DNA of 64,000 nt from an uncultured Sphaerochaeta sp. (GTDB lineage Bacteria > Spirochaetota > Spirochaetia > Sphaerochaetales > Sphaerochaetaceae). Location: NCBI RefSeq assembly GCF_963677315.1, contig NZ_OY781939.1, positions 1,240,001 to 1,304,000 on the forward strand, written 5' to 3'. The number at the start of each line of letters is the position of its first letter. Position 1 is the stretch's first letter. Below the pieces are notes generated by a model. That model was not told where the DNA came from and searched no databases. It worked only from the letters and a program-made list of their open reading frames with translations. Positions 7,391-15,420 of this stretch are shown here, one piece after another. Position numbers and translations under genes: made by a program.

Positions 7391-9955
7391 ATGTATGCAT
7401 TCAGCGTAAATGGAAATCAGATTACCTACAACGGAGAGGACAAGAAACTCCTTAGGTTCCTCCGTGAAGACTTGAATCTAACCGGCACCAAGGACGGCTG
7501 CAGTGAAGGTATTTGTGGTACCTGTACTGTCCTGGTGGACGGAAAGAAAATGAAGGCTTGTACAATTCCTCTCTCAAGGCTTGAAGGGAGGACGGTTACC
7601 ACCGTTGAGGGCCTCTCTGCCCGGGAAGCAGAGGTCTATGGCTACTGCTTTGCCGAAGCTGGAGCTGTGCAGTGCGGGTACTGTACCCCCGGTATGATCA
7701 TCAGCGCAAAAAGCTTGCTCGATACGAATCTATCCCCTACCCGTGAAGAAGTGACTAAAGCGATCAGGGGGAATATTTGCCGCTGCACTGGATATAAGAA
7801 GATAGAGGAAGCAATCCTGATGTGCGCGGAGTTCTTCCGCGAAAACCGTTCAGTCCCTACAACGGAGGAAGAGCCAAAGCTCGACAAACGTTACCGCCGT
7901 GTGGATGCTGAGCCCAAGGCACTGGGGAAAGGTTTATATGCCGATGACATCAGAATACCCGGCATGCTGCATGCAAAGGCTGTCCGTTCTGCATTTCCTC
8001 GTGCAAAGGTTCTTTCCATTGACGATATAAAAGCAAAGTCACATCCTGATTTTGTCCGTATCATCACCAGTGAGGAGGTCCCTCATAACATTATCGGGCA
8101 CATCAAACAAGACTGGCCTGTATTCATTCCTGTTGGGGAGATTACCCGGTACACAGGGGATGCCATCTGCCTTGTCGTTGGAAAGAGCCCTGAAACGTTG
8201 GAAGAACTTGCAAACCTGGTGGAGGTTTCCTATGAAGTGCTCCCCCCTGTACTCGATATTTATAAGGCACTCGAGGAAGAATCCCCAAAGGTGCATGAGG
8301 ATGGAAACCTACTCTCACTGGAACATATACAACGAGGGGATGTAGAGAAGGCCTTCAAAGAGAGTACACACGTCATTACCAGAACCTACAAGACCCCTTA
8401 CACTGAACATGCATTCATGGAACCAGAGTGTGCAGTAGGATTACCTGAAGGTGAAGGTGGGGTTCTTGTTCATACTTCCGGCCAATCCATCTATGATGAA
8501 CAACATGAGATCTGTACGATGCTTCAGCTGCCAGCGGAGAAAGTACATTGTCACAGCATGCTAGTCGGTGGAGGATTCGGCGGCAAGGAGGATATGAGTG
8601 TCCAGCACCATGCAGCGCTTGCTGCTTGGATACTCAAAGCACCAGTAAAGGTGAAACTGACCCGTCAGGAGAGCCTGCAGGTCCATCCAAAGCGTCATCC
8701 TATGGATATTGAGATTACCACAAGTTGTGATGATGAAGGCCACCTTACCGGTGTTAAGGCGATTATTTTGGCCAATACAGGAGCCTACGCCTCCCTTGGA
8801 GGTCCGGTACTCCAAAGAGCATGTACCCATGCCTCAGGTCCATACAACTTCCAGAACTTCGAGGTCATCGGCAAGGCAATCTATACGAATATGGTCCCCT
8901 CCGGTGCCTTCAGGGGCTTTGGTGTTACCCAGAGCTGTTTTGCCGTGGAATCGAATATAAATCTGCTGGCTGATGAACTGGGAATGGACTATTACGAGAT
9001 TCGGAGAATCAATGCACTCAAGCCTGGGGACATCATGCCGAATGGGCAGATTGCTGGAGAGGACACCGGTGTCCTTGAATGCTTGGAGGCTGTAAAGGAT
9101 GCCTATTACTCCTCCCCCAGGGCAGGCATTGCCCTTGCATTCAAGAACAGTGGACTTGGTGTCGGCTTCCCTGATACTGGCCGCTGCATTCTCTCGGTTG
9201 AGCAAGGAAAGGTACATATCAGGACCAGTGCTGCATGTATGGGACAGGGAGTAGCCACAGTCTGTACCCAGATGCTTGGAGAGACCTGTTCACTGAAGGC
9301 GAACCAGATTGTGGTTGAGGATCCCGATACCGTCAGAACTCCTGACTCGGGCACCAGCACAGCAAGTCGGCAATCGGTCTTCACGGGTGAAGCGGTGAGA
9401 AGAGCGGCCTTAAAGCTGAAGGACGATCTACAGGTATCATCCCTCAAGGAGCTGGAAGGTAAGGAGTACTTCGGAGAGTACACGTCCATCACCGACCCAA
9501 TTACCAGCAAAAAGAAGAATCCTGTAAGCCATGTGGCATACAGCTATTCAGCTCAGGTTGTTATCCTTGATGAGGCAGGGAAACTGGAGAAGGTTGTTGC
9601 TGCTTGTGATGTAGGGCAAATTGTCAATCATCAAGCGCTCACCGGCCAGATAGAAGGTGGTGTGACCATGGGTCTCGGTTATGGTTTGACCGAGGATTTC
9701 CCGATTGAGGAAGGATACCTGAAGGTACGCTATGGTACCTTGGGACTGCTTCGCAGCACCGATGTACCTCCCTTGGAAGTAAAGCTGGTTGAAGGACCTG
9801 GAAAGCATCCTGTGGCCTATGGCGTAAAGGGGGTTGGTGAACTAACCACCATCCCTACTGCTCCTGCATGCCAGAATGCATATTATCGGTATGATAAGAA
9901 GTTCCGGACCTCCTTGCCACTGGAAGATACTCCCTACCGCAAGAAGAAACACTAA
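7391..9955 (+). CDS. single-chain molybdenum hydroxylase (xanthine dehydrogenase / aldehyde oxidoreductase family)
   Basis: An 854-residue fusion of the [2Fe-2S] subunit and the molybdopterin subunit, with no FAD domain. This is the architecture of Desulfovibrio gigas aldehyde oxidoreductase and of predicted selenium-dependent Mo hydroxylases. Residues 1-75 hold a plant-type ferredoxin centre (DGCSEGICGTC) and about 85-150 the second cluster (QCGYCTPGM, NICRCTGY). The Mo domain shows GGGFGGKED, GAFRGFG and the C-terminal catalytic glutamate motif GVGEL. Next to a nucleoside importer and an amidohydrolase, a purine substrate is more likely than an aldehyde. I chose ATG 7391 (GGAGAG seven bases upstream) over ATG 7376. 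The physiological electron acceptor is not encoded nearby. Confidence 0.82.
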   Translation: MYAFSVNGNQITYNGEDKKLLRFLREDLNLTGTKDGCSEGICGTCTVLVDGKKMKACTIPLSRLEGRTVTTVEGLSAREAEVYGYCFAEAGAVQCGYCTPGMIISAKSLLDTNLSPTREEVTKAIRGNICRCTGYKKIEEAILMCAEFFRENRSVPTTEEEPKLDKRYRRVDAEPKALGKGLYADDIRIPGMLHAKAVRSAFPRAKVLSIDDIKAKSHPDFVRIITSEEVPHNIIGHIKQDWPVFIPVGEITRYTGDAICLVVGKSPETLEELANLVEVSYEVLPPVLDIYKALEEESPKVHEDGNLLSLEHIQRGDVEKAFKESTHVITRTYKTPYTEHAFMEPECAVGLPEGEGGVLVHTSGQSIYDEQHEICTMLQLPAEKVHCHSMLVGGGFGGKEDMSVQHHAALAAWILKAPVKVKLTRQESLQVHPKRHPMDIEITTSCDDEGHLTGVKAIILANTGAYASLGGPVLQRACTHASGPYNFQNFEVIGKAIYTNMVPSGAFRGFGVTQSCFAVESNINLLADELGMDYYEIRRINALKPGDIMPNGQIAGEDTGVLECLEAVKDAYYSSPRAGIALAFKNSGLGVGFPDTGRCILSVEQGKVHIRTSAACMGQGVATVCTQMLGETCSLKANQIVVEDPDTVRTPDSGTSTASRQSVFTGEAVRRAALKLKDDLQVSSLKELEGKEYFGEYTSITDPITSKKKNPVSHVAYSYSAQVVILDEAGKLEKVVAACDVGQIVNHQALTGQIEGGVTMGLGYGLTEDFPIEEGYLKVRYGTLGLLRSTDVPPLEVKLVEGPGKHPVAYGVKGVGELTTIPTAPACQNAYYRYDKKFRTSLPLEDTPYRKKKH

Positions 9956-9974
9956 GCTCCAAGAGTATTCTCAA

Positions 9975-10003
9975 AACACCCAAGGAATTGAACCTTGGGT
10001 GTT
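9975..10003. terminator. bidirectional terminator-like hairpin between convergent genes
   Basis: A perfect 11-bp stem (9975-9985 with 9993-10003) with a 7-base loop, lying between the convergent Mo hydroxylase and ATPase genes. It is followed by GTTGTT on the plus strand and preceded by an A-run that reads as T on the minus strand. Confidence 0.65.
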
Positions 10004-10026
10004 GTTACAAGAAGTTCATATCACAA

Positions 10027-11304
10027 TTACTTTGTAAGTGCAGTAATAGGTACTACATAGACACCATCTTCTCGTAGATAAGCAGCATTAGACAGCCCAC
10101 AGATAACGCATACAACTTTCGGGGGTTTCGCTTTCGGATTACTTTCCATTAGGCTCTTCATACGCAACAAGTTTACCGCTGCATCATCAATCTGATGAGC
10201 TCCCAACTCGATCTCAAACGCACCCCAGGTACCATCTTTCATCTCGATTACTGCATCAATTTCATTGTCATGATAATCTTGGTAATGAAAAAGCTTCGCA
10301 TCATTGGCTTCAGCATAAATTTTCAGATCTCGTTCACAGAGTGCTTCAAATAAAAATCCCAGTGTTTCCATATCTCCGAGCAGGCTTTCCTCTGTCGCTC
10401 CCATGAGAGCACATGCCAATGAGGGATCTGAAAAATGTCGTTTTTCAGCCTGTTTTACACGTAATGATGATCTAAAATGGGGTCCATAGGGTTTCTGATT
10501 ATCCAAGAGAAACAATCTTTCAAAAACTGAAAGATAATCGGAAATTGTATCTTCATGTATATCAGTGTCATCATTTACTTTAATATCTTTTTTCAAGGTG
10601 TTATTGGAAACAGTAGTGCTTTCATTTCTCGCCAATGATCTTAAAAGCAACTGCATTTTGGTGATGTCTCGCTTTCTCTCATCAACACGATTGATGTCAT
10701 TAGTAATGATAGCATCAAGGTATTGCTCAGGTAAAAGAGACGCTAAACTATCATCAATATCCAGTGACCCTGGCCAACCACCCCGTACAATATGCCGAAT
10801 AATCTTTCCTAGATCGATTTCACCCGTTAAGACAGAAGGATATATATTGCAGAATAGTCCTTGCAAAGAAACATCGCCAGTTGAAAAACCCATTTCAAAC
10901 AGTGACATAGGTCTCATACGTAGCCGGGCAATTCTACCTGCTCCACTGTGTACCACCCCTTTTCTATTTGGAGTTGACGACCCTGCTAATATAAACTGCC
11001 CTTTCTTCTTGCTTTTATCTGATGCAAATCTTACAGCGTCCCAAAGCGAGGGTACTTCCTGCCACTCATCAATAAGACGGGGAGTGTCTCCTTTAAGCAC
11101 TAAAGAGGGATCCATTTGGGCTAATTTTTTATTACTGAAATTTCCAGCTGGAGATCCAACATAAAAAACACTCTTACTATGATGTAGCGATGTTTCGGTT
11201 TTTCCGCACCATTTTGGCCCTTCAATGCATACTGCTCCAAATGCTTCAAGATATTTTGTAACTTTCTCATCAATTAATCTCGGAAGGTACTCATTTTTAC
11301 TCAT
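10027..11304 (-). CDS. AAA-type ATPase with C-terminal DUF4143 domain
   Basis: A 425-residue ATP-binding protein. The N-terminal domain has Walker A GPKWCGKT near residue 30 and a Walker B-like RLIDEWQE near residue 78, and the AGSS sensor-like segment follows. About residues 190-425 form the DUF4143 region, ending in a nuclease-like acidic part (YHDNEIDAVIEMKDGTW, then FEIELGA). The E-I-D...E-I-E-L-G pattern resembles a PD-(D/E)XK core. Such proteins are scattered among bacteria, often in many copies, and their job is unknown; toxin-antitoxin or mobile-element links have been suggested. It stands alone here between purine-related genes, as a recent arrival would. Confidence 0.75.
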   Translation of the reverse strand: MSKNEYLPRLIDEKVTKYLEAFGAVCIEGPKWCGKTETSLHHSKSVFYVGSPAGNFSNKKLAQMDPSLVLKGDTPRLIDEWQEVPSLWDAVRFASDKSKKKGQFILAGSSTPNRKGVVHSGAGRIARLRMRPMSLFEMGFSTGDVSLQGLFCNIYPSVLTGEIDLGKIIRHIVRGGWPGSLDIDDSLASLLPEQYLDAIITNDINRVDERKRDITKMQLLLRSLARNESTTVSNNTLKKDIKVNDDTDIHEDTISDYLSVFERLFLLDNQKPYGPHFRSSLRVKQAEKRHFSDPSLACALMGATEESLLGDMETLGFLFEALCERDLKIYAEANDAKLFHYQDYHDNEIDAVIEMKDGTWGAFEIELGAHQIDDAAVNLLRMKSLMESNPKAKPPKVVCVICGLSNAAYLREDGVYVVPITALTK

Positions 11305-11448
11305 AGTTTCTCCATCCTTACTAGTAATGATATCCCAACCGGGCAGATTTCTCTGCCCTAAGAAAATCTTGCAAACCTCGCAGGATTGTGCATCAATGGA
11401 GAGGATACATTTGTTTCCCTACTCCATACTGAGACTCGAGGTCAGAGA

Positions 11449-12303
11449 ATGCAATGGATTGAGCGATTGAATGAAGCACTTAACTATGTGGAAGAACACC
11501 TGGATGGTGAAATTTCTTATGAAAAAGCGGCCCGGTTGGCAAACTGTTCAACCTACCACTTCCAGAGGATGTTCACCTATATAGCAGGAGTTCCCCTGGG
11601 AGAGTACATCCGTAGAAGGAAGCTGACCAAGGCAGCCCTAGCACTACAGCAAGGGGAAAAAGTCTTGGATGTTTCGCTACGCTATGGATATGACTCCCCT
11701 ACCTCCTTCACCCGGGCGTTTCAGACACTCCATGGAGTGAACCCCTCTGAAGCGAAGAAGGAAGGTGCTTCCTTGAGAGCTTTTCCAAGGATCAGCTTCA
11801 GCCTGACCATCAAAGGAGACCAGGAAATGGAGTATCGAATTGAACGGAAGGACGCATTTCGCGTAACGGGGGTTTCTCTCAAGCTTGTCAAAGACATGGA
11901 AGAGAACATGAAAACAATACCGCAGTTCTGGGGTGAGAAGACCATGGATGGAACCATTCCCAAGCTGTGTTCACTCTTGAAACCAGGGCATGGACTCTTC
12001 GGTCTCTGCACCAACACCGATGAGAAAGACTATTGGCTCTATACCATAGGAATTGAATTGGATGAAGGTGCTACCCTTGAAGGGATGGAAACCCAGGAAG
12101 TGGATGCTGCACTTTGGGCGATATTCCCCGGTAGGGGGAAAATGCCTCAAGTTATCCAAGATGTAGAACGACGTATCATGACCGATTGGCTGCCAACCAG
12201 TGGATACGAACTGGCAAAAGGGGTTGATGTTGAGTTGTACCTCTCAGAAGACCCTTCTGACCAAGCGTTCGAGGTCTGGATGCCGATCAGGAAACAAGGC
12301 TGA
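11449..12303 (+). CDS. AraC-family regulator with GyrI-like effector-binding domain
   Basis: A 284-residue regulator. Residues 1-100 are an AraC-type double helix-turn-helix (YHFQRMFTYIAGVPLGEYIRRRK, then VSLRYGYDSPTSFTRAFQ), and about 125-284 form a GyrI-like/AraC effector-binding domain (EYRIERKDAFRVTGVS and a C-terminal ELYLS...FEVWMPI). This is the Rob/BmrR-like arrangement that senses amphipathic compounds. I chose the ATG at 11449 because GAGGT lies six bases before it. The gene is monocistronic between the ATPase gene and the amidohydrolase; its targets are not evident. Confidence 0.85.
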   Translation: MQWIERLNEALNYVEEHLDGEISYEKAARLANCSTYHFQRMFTYIAGVPLGEYIRRRKLTKAALALQQGEKVLDVSLRYGYDSPTSFTRAFQTLHGVNPSEAKKEGASLRAFPRISFSLTIKGDQEMEYRIERKDAFRVTGVSLKLVKDMEENMKTIPQFWGEKTMDGTIPKLCSLLKPGHGLFGLCTNTDEKDYWLYTIGIELDEGATLEGMETQEVDAALWAIFPGRGKMPQVIQDVERRIMTDWLPTSGYELAKGVDVELYLSEDPSDQAFEVWMPIRKQG

Positions 12304-12316
12304 TTATTACTAATTG

Positions 12317-12342
12317 AGAGAGCTCCTTAAGGGGGGCTCTCT
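12317..12342 (+). terminator. probable terminator after the AraC-type regulator
   Basis: A 10-bp stem with one G-U pair (12317-12326 with 12333-12342) and a short loop, located 14 bases after the regulator stop. Only a weak T-rich tail follows. Confidence 0.45.
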
Positions 12343-12430
12343 ATCATAATTGGGCACTTTGTATAGAAATCCATACCAAAAGCGCCATCTTTCACTTGGA
12401 AGCAATAAAAGCAGATGGTATGGTTTATGC

Positions 12431-13723
12431 ATGATACTCAAACAAACATGTTTCCTGGGTCCAGATTACTCTCTGCACAAGAAAGACATAAGAATAGAAG
12501 AAGGAACCATCACTGATATTGAGGATTCCTTGCACGAGAAATCGGGAGAAGAAGTCATCGATTGTTCAGCCTTCCTGCTCTACCCCGCCCTCGCTGATTG
12601 TCATGTGCATACACCAGACACGCTGCTCAGGGGGCTCTTCAGCGATATGAGCCTCCATAATTGGGGTAACGAGACAGAACAAGGACGACTGCAAACAGAT
12701 CTGTTTGAATATCTCGACAACAGTGTAGACACACCCGCATTTGAAACGCTTGTTCTATATGCCTATCTGCAATATGTGAAATCAGGTGTAGGATTCATCG
12801 TAGAGACTGGACAGGCGGATGAGAGCAGTGGGATTCTGGAAGCATGTGCTGAGAAGATTGGTATCAAGGCCTTGGTTGACTGGTACGACGAGAATCCCAG
12901 CCATGAACTTACCTGCAATCACATACAGCGTGGCACCCATCTACCAGAAGAAGAGGACCTGGATGAAAAAGGCCTGCAGGAAGCAACCCAAAGAGTTGAG
13001 AAAACTGCTTGGCCCCTCATGACCCACTGTCTGGAGACACGCTTCAGAAGAGAAGAAGTACTCAGGAAATTTGGCATGTCCACTGTGGAATTGCTGGAAA
13101 AGAAAGCCCTGCTCGGCAAGCAAACGATTCTGTTCCATTGTGTGGAGACTACTGAACGGGACCGCGCAATGCTTGCTTCAAGCAAGGCAACAATCGTGCA
13201 CTGCCCGATTTCCAACCTCATCTCTGGAGCACGTTCCATGAACCTTATAGATCTAATGGAGCGAGGGGCTCGTATCACACTGGGAACCGATTTTCTCACT
13301 CATGATATCTGGGAAGTCATGCGCACCACCTACGCAGAGCTGAAGCAGAGCAACAAGAGCGAACACCTCGGGGCATCCCATGTCTGGAACATGGCGAGCA
13401 AGGCAGCAGCCCCGATAGCTTCTTCCTCAGGATACCAAGGGACGATTGCCGTTGGAGCTCCGGCCGACATGCTCTTCGTGGAGGACGGGCTTGCTCTCTC
13501 CCCGCTTATAGAAACGCCGGGATTCTCCAATGTCGCCTACAATACCTTGATCCACACCCGACCCTCCATGATCAAACACGTTATGCTCGGTGGGCGTTGG
13601 ATAATACAGGAAGGACGGTGCCTTACGATCGATGAAGAAAAACTTGAGAGGGAATATACGGCGATTTTACGAAGTGTGCTCGCCGAGAAGCTCGTCAATC
13701 GCCCTGATGGCAACTCGCATTGA
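12431..13723 (+). CDS. amidohydrolase (guanine deaminase / SsnA / chlorohydrolase-like)
   Basis: A 430-residue metal-dependent hydrolase of the amidohydrolase superfamily. Visible metal and catalytic elements are DCHVHTPD near residue 57, THCLET and FHCVET in the middle, HCPISN, and the late aspartate in LGTDFLTHD. The pattern fits the branch of guanine, S-adenosylhomocysteine and methylthioadenosine deaminases and SsnA. With a purine-nucleoside importer and a Mo hydroxylase nearby, a purine or aminated heterocycle substrate is likely but not proven. I took the ATG at 12431 because the fold begins there; the frame is open upstream to 12350. No strong ribosome-binding site is visible. The 3' end overlaps the next, convergent gene by 57 bases. 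Confidence 0.75.
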   Translation: MILKQTCFLGPDYSLHKKDIRIEEGTITDIEDSLHEKSGEEVIDCSAFLLYPALADCHVHTPDTLLRGLFSDMSLHNWGNETEQGRLQTDLFEYLDNSVDTPAFETLVLYAYLQYVKSGVGFIVETGQADESSGILEACAEKIGIKALVDWYDENPSHELTCNHIQRGTHLPEEEDLDEKGLQEATQRVEKTAWPLMTHCLETRFRREEVLRKFGMSTVELLEKKALLGKQTILFHCVETTERDRAMLASSKATIVHCPISNLISGARSMNLIDLMERGARITLGTDFLTHDIWEVMRTTYAELKQSNKSEHLGASHVWNMASKAAAPIASSSGYQGTIAVGAPADMLFVEDGLALSPLIETPGFSNVAYNTLIHTRPSMIKHVMLGGRWIIQEGRCLTIDEEKLEREYTAILRSVLAEKLVNRPDGNSH

Positions 13724-14026
13724 ACTGATTCTTCTCTCCAGCAGGATCCTTTGAGGACTCCCTTGGGCTAGTTTTGCGTATGACCGCTCCAAGGAAGGAA
13801 CAAGACCCGAGAGAACTGCATTACCTTCCTTGAGCTCATCTATGGTATATGATGAAGCATCAGCAAAGAGTACAGCAAACCCTAGCCGATATGCACGCAG
13901 GCGTCTCTCGGCCAATGCCGTGGAGGCTCCTTTTCCCTGAAGGGTTAATATGGTTTTCTCCAACTTTTTTATTGTGGAGAGAAAGGAAGCATTCACGATA
14001 TCATTTTCTCTGCTTAACATACTCAT
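13667..14026 (-). CDS. hypothetical small helical protein
   Basis: A 119-residue reading frame that I do not recognise. The composition suggests alpha-helices with coiled-coil character (KKLEKTILTLQ, RRLRAYRLGFAVLF, LERRISSMRVAIRAIDELL) and no signal peptide. Its end overlaps the 3' end of the amidohydrolase gene on the other strand by 57 bases. Two possible ATG starts (14026 and 14020) have only a weak upstream GGGT. It lies downstream of the NUP-family gene, behind a hairpin. Keep as a probable but unproven gene. Confidence 0.5.
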   Translation of the reverse strand: MSMLSRENDIVNASFLSTIKKLEKTILTLQGKGASTALAERRLRAYRLGFAVLFADASSYTIDELKEGNAVLSGLVPSLERSYAKLAQGSPQRILLERRISSMRVAIRAIDELLGEHTS

Positions 14027-14060
14027 TTGTATACCCTACATGTGCCTTGCCTGAAAAGCA

Positions 14061-14092
14061 CTATGCCGGCCCTCCCAGGAGAGTCGGCATAG
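14061..14092 (-). terminator. terminator of the NUP-family gene
   Basis: A 10-bp stem with one G-U pair (14061-14070 with 14083-14092). In the minus direction it lies about 20 bases after the NUP-family stop codon and is followed by TGCTTTTC. Confidence 0.65.
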
Positions 14093-14113
14093 ACGTAGAA
14101 TTGGGTTTCCTAC

Positions 14114-15106
14114 CTAGAATGCACTTCTGTAATATTCCCAGTCAGAGAGTAGCTCCTCAATGATTGAGTTGGTAACAGCAAACCCGTTTTCCATACCAAT
14201 TGAGAATGCTCCTGATGAGGCATCCAGGCTCTCTGTCACACTCTGCCCAGGATGTGGCTGGTCGTAGTTGACTACATCCCTGATGACAAGAAGTCGGTCA
14301 AGTTTGTTCTCATTCATGGCAACCACCCCAAATGCATTGTCTTCCATCTGGGTGACCATATAGGTACCAGCATCGTAAGCAGCACATACATCATCAGCAT
14401 GTTCGCTGGAGGCTTTTCCGTGCCAATAGCTGTCACCGGTAACAGAGACTCCTCTACGAACAGCCGGAGTTTCCAGAGCCTCTTCGGCTGAATACAGCTT
14501 CCTATACTCCTTGGCAGCTTTCGCATCGTTCAGTGGGACATTCTGAACAAGTCCAAATGCCCAATCGACCAGAGAAGAGTTGAGTCTGATATACCCTGAA
14601 CGATCATACCCGGAAGAACGCAAGAACAGGGAATCAGAATCTTTCGGATTATCTGATTCCTTCCATGCATGACCAAGTTCATAGTCGACCAGAGCATCTG
14701 CAATTACCACATCCCCAAGCGTACCACGCTCTGGGTTCATCCCTGAGCAACCGCTGATAAGTATATAGGTATCGCTGAAATCAAATCGATCATCACGAAG
14801 GATGGTAGTCAAGGTTGCTCCTGCTTGGGCTTTTCCCATTCCTGCAATTGCACCAGCAACACCCTCTTCATTGACATAGAGCGTCAATGGCATGGCATTC
14901 AGCTCATAAGACTCTGCACCATCAAAATAGGCTTCATAGAAGTGTTGGAACTCCCCTGCGAAGTCCCCCTTATTTTCCCCTACTTCGAACATGCCAAACA
15001 CCAGCACCTTGATCGGTTGCTTCTCTTCAATCGGTTGCGCACTTATCATGGACATGGCAATAAGCAACAATCCTACAACAAGCATCCCTCGTATTCTTTG
15101 TTTCAT
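14114..15106 (-). CDS. exported purine nucleoside permease (NUP) family protein
   Basis: A 330-residue protein of the NUP family (related in fold to nucleoside phosphorylases), members of which are reported to act in purine nucleoside uptake in yeasts and bacteria. Residues 1-23 are a cleavable signal peptide (hydrophobic core LVVGLLLIAMSMI, ending SAQ). The mature part has family features: KVLVFGMFE, the GMGKAQAGATLTTI segment, the ISGCSGMNPERGTLGD motif and the C-terminal IRDVVNYDQPHPGQ. A strong GGAGGT precedes the ATG at 15106. An exported phosphorylase-like nucleoside-binding protein fits the nucleoside transport and breakdown genes upstream. Actual activity, binding or phosphorolysis, is unclear. 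Confidence 0.82.
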   Translation of the reverse strand: MKQRIRGMLVVGLLLIAMSMISAQPIEEKQPIKVLVFGMFEVGENKGDFAGEFQHFYEAYFDGAESYELNAMPLTLYVNEEGVAGAIAGMGKAQAGATLTTILRDDRFDFSDTYILISGCSGMNPERGTLGDVVIADALVDYELGHAWKESDNPKDSDSLFLRSSGYDRSGYIRLNSSLVDWAFGLVQNVPLNDAKAAKEYRKLYSAEEALETPAVRRGVSVTGDSYWHGKASSEHADDVCAAYDAGTYMVTQMEDNAFGVVAMNENKLDRLLVIRDVVNYDQPHPGQSVTESLDASSGAFSIGMENGFAVTNSIIEELLSDWEYYRSAF

Positions 15107-15420
15107 TTTTGGACCTCCATCCTTAAAACTACCTACAGCGTATGAAAGGTGAAAAAGAACTACAAGAGGAGTCAAATGTCATATTACTTCACTCGGGAAT
15201 ATAGGTTTTGAAGGATTATCAAGATAATTCTTACAATTTTTATAAATATGTCAATAATATATCGATGGTCAAAGTAATCCATACATAAAAAATATATCCT
15301 CTTTCGATCTTGAGTTTTTTGATAGGGCATCGATAAAAAGAATCTTTTCTAACACTTTTACAAAATCTGTAATTATGTTAATGTTAGGCTATACTAGCAC
15401 CTGCAATAAAGGAATGTAGC
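15107..15420. other. 314-base divergent intergenic region
   Basis: No gene is seen here. The stretch is very A/T-rich between 15180 and 15390. On the plus strand a TATACT box (15390-15395) lies 25 bases before the nitronate monooxygenase-like start, without a good -35. On the minus strand the GGAGGT ribosome-binding site of the NUP-family gene is at its left edge. No riboswitch-like fold was recognised. Confidence 0.6.
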
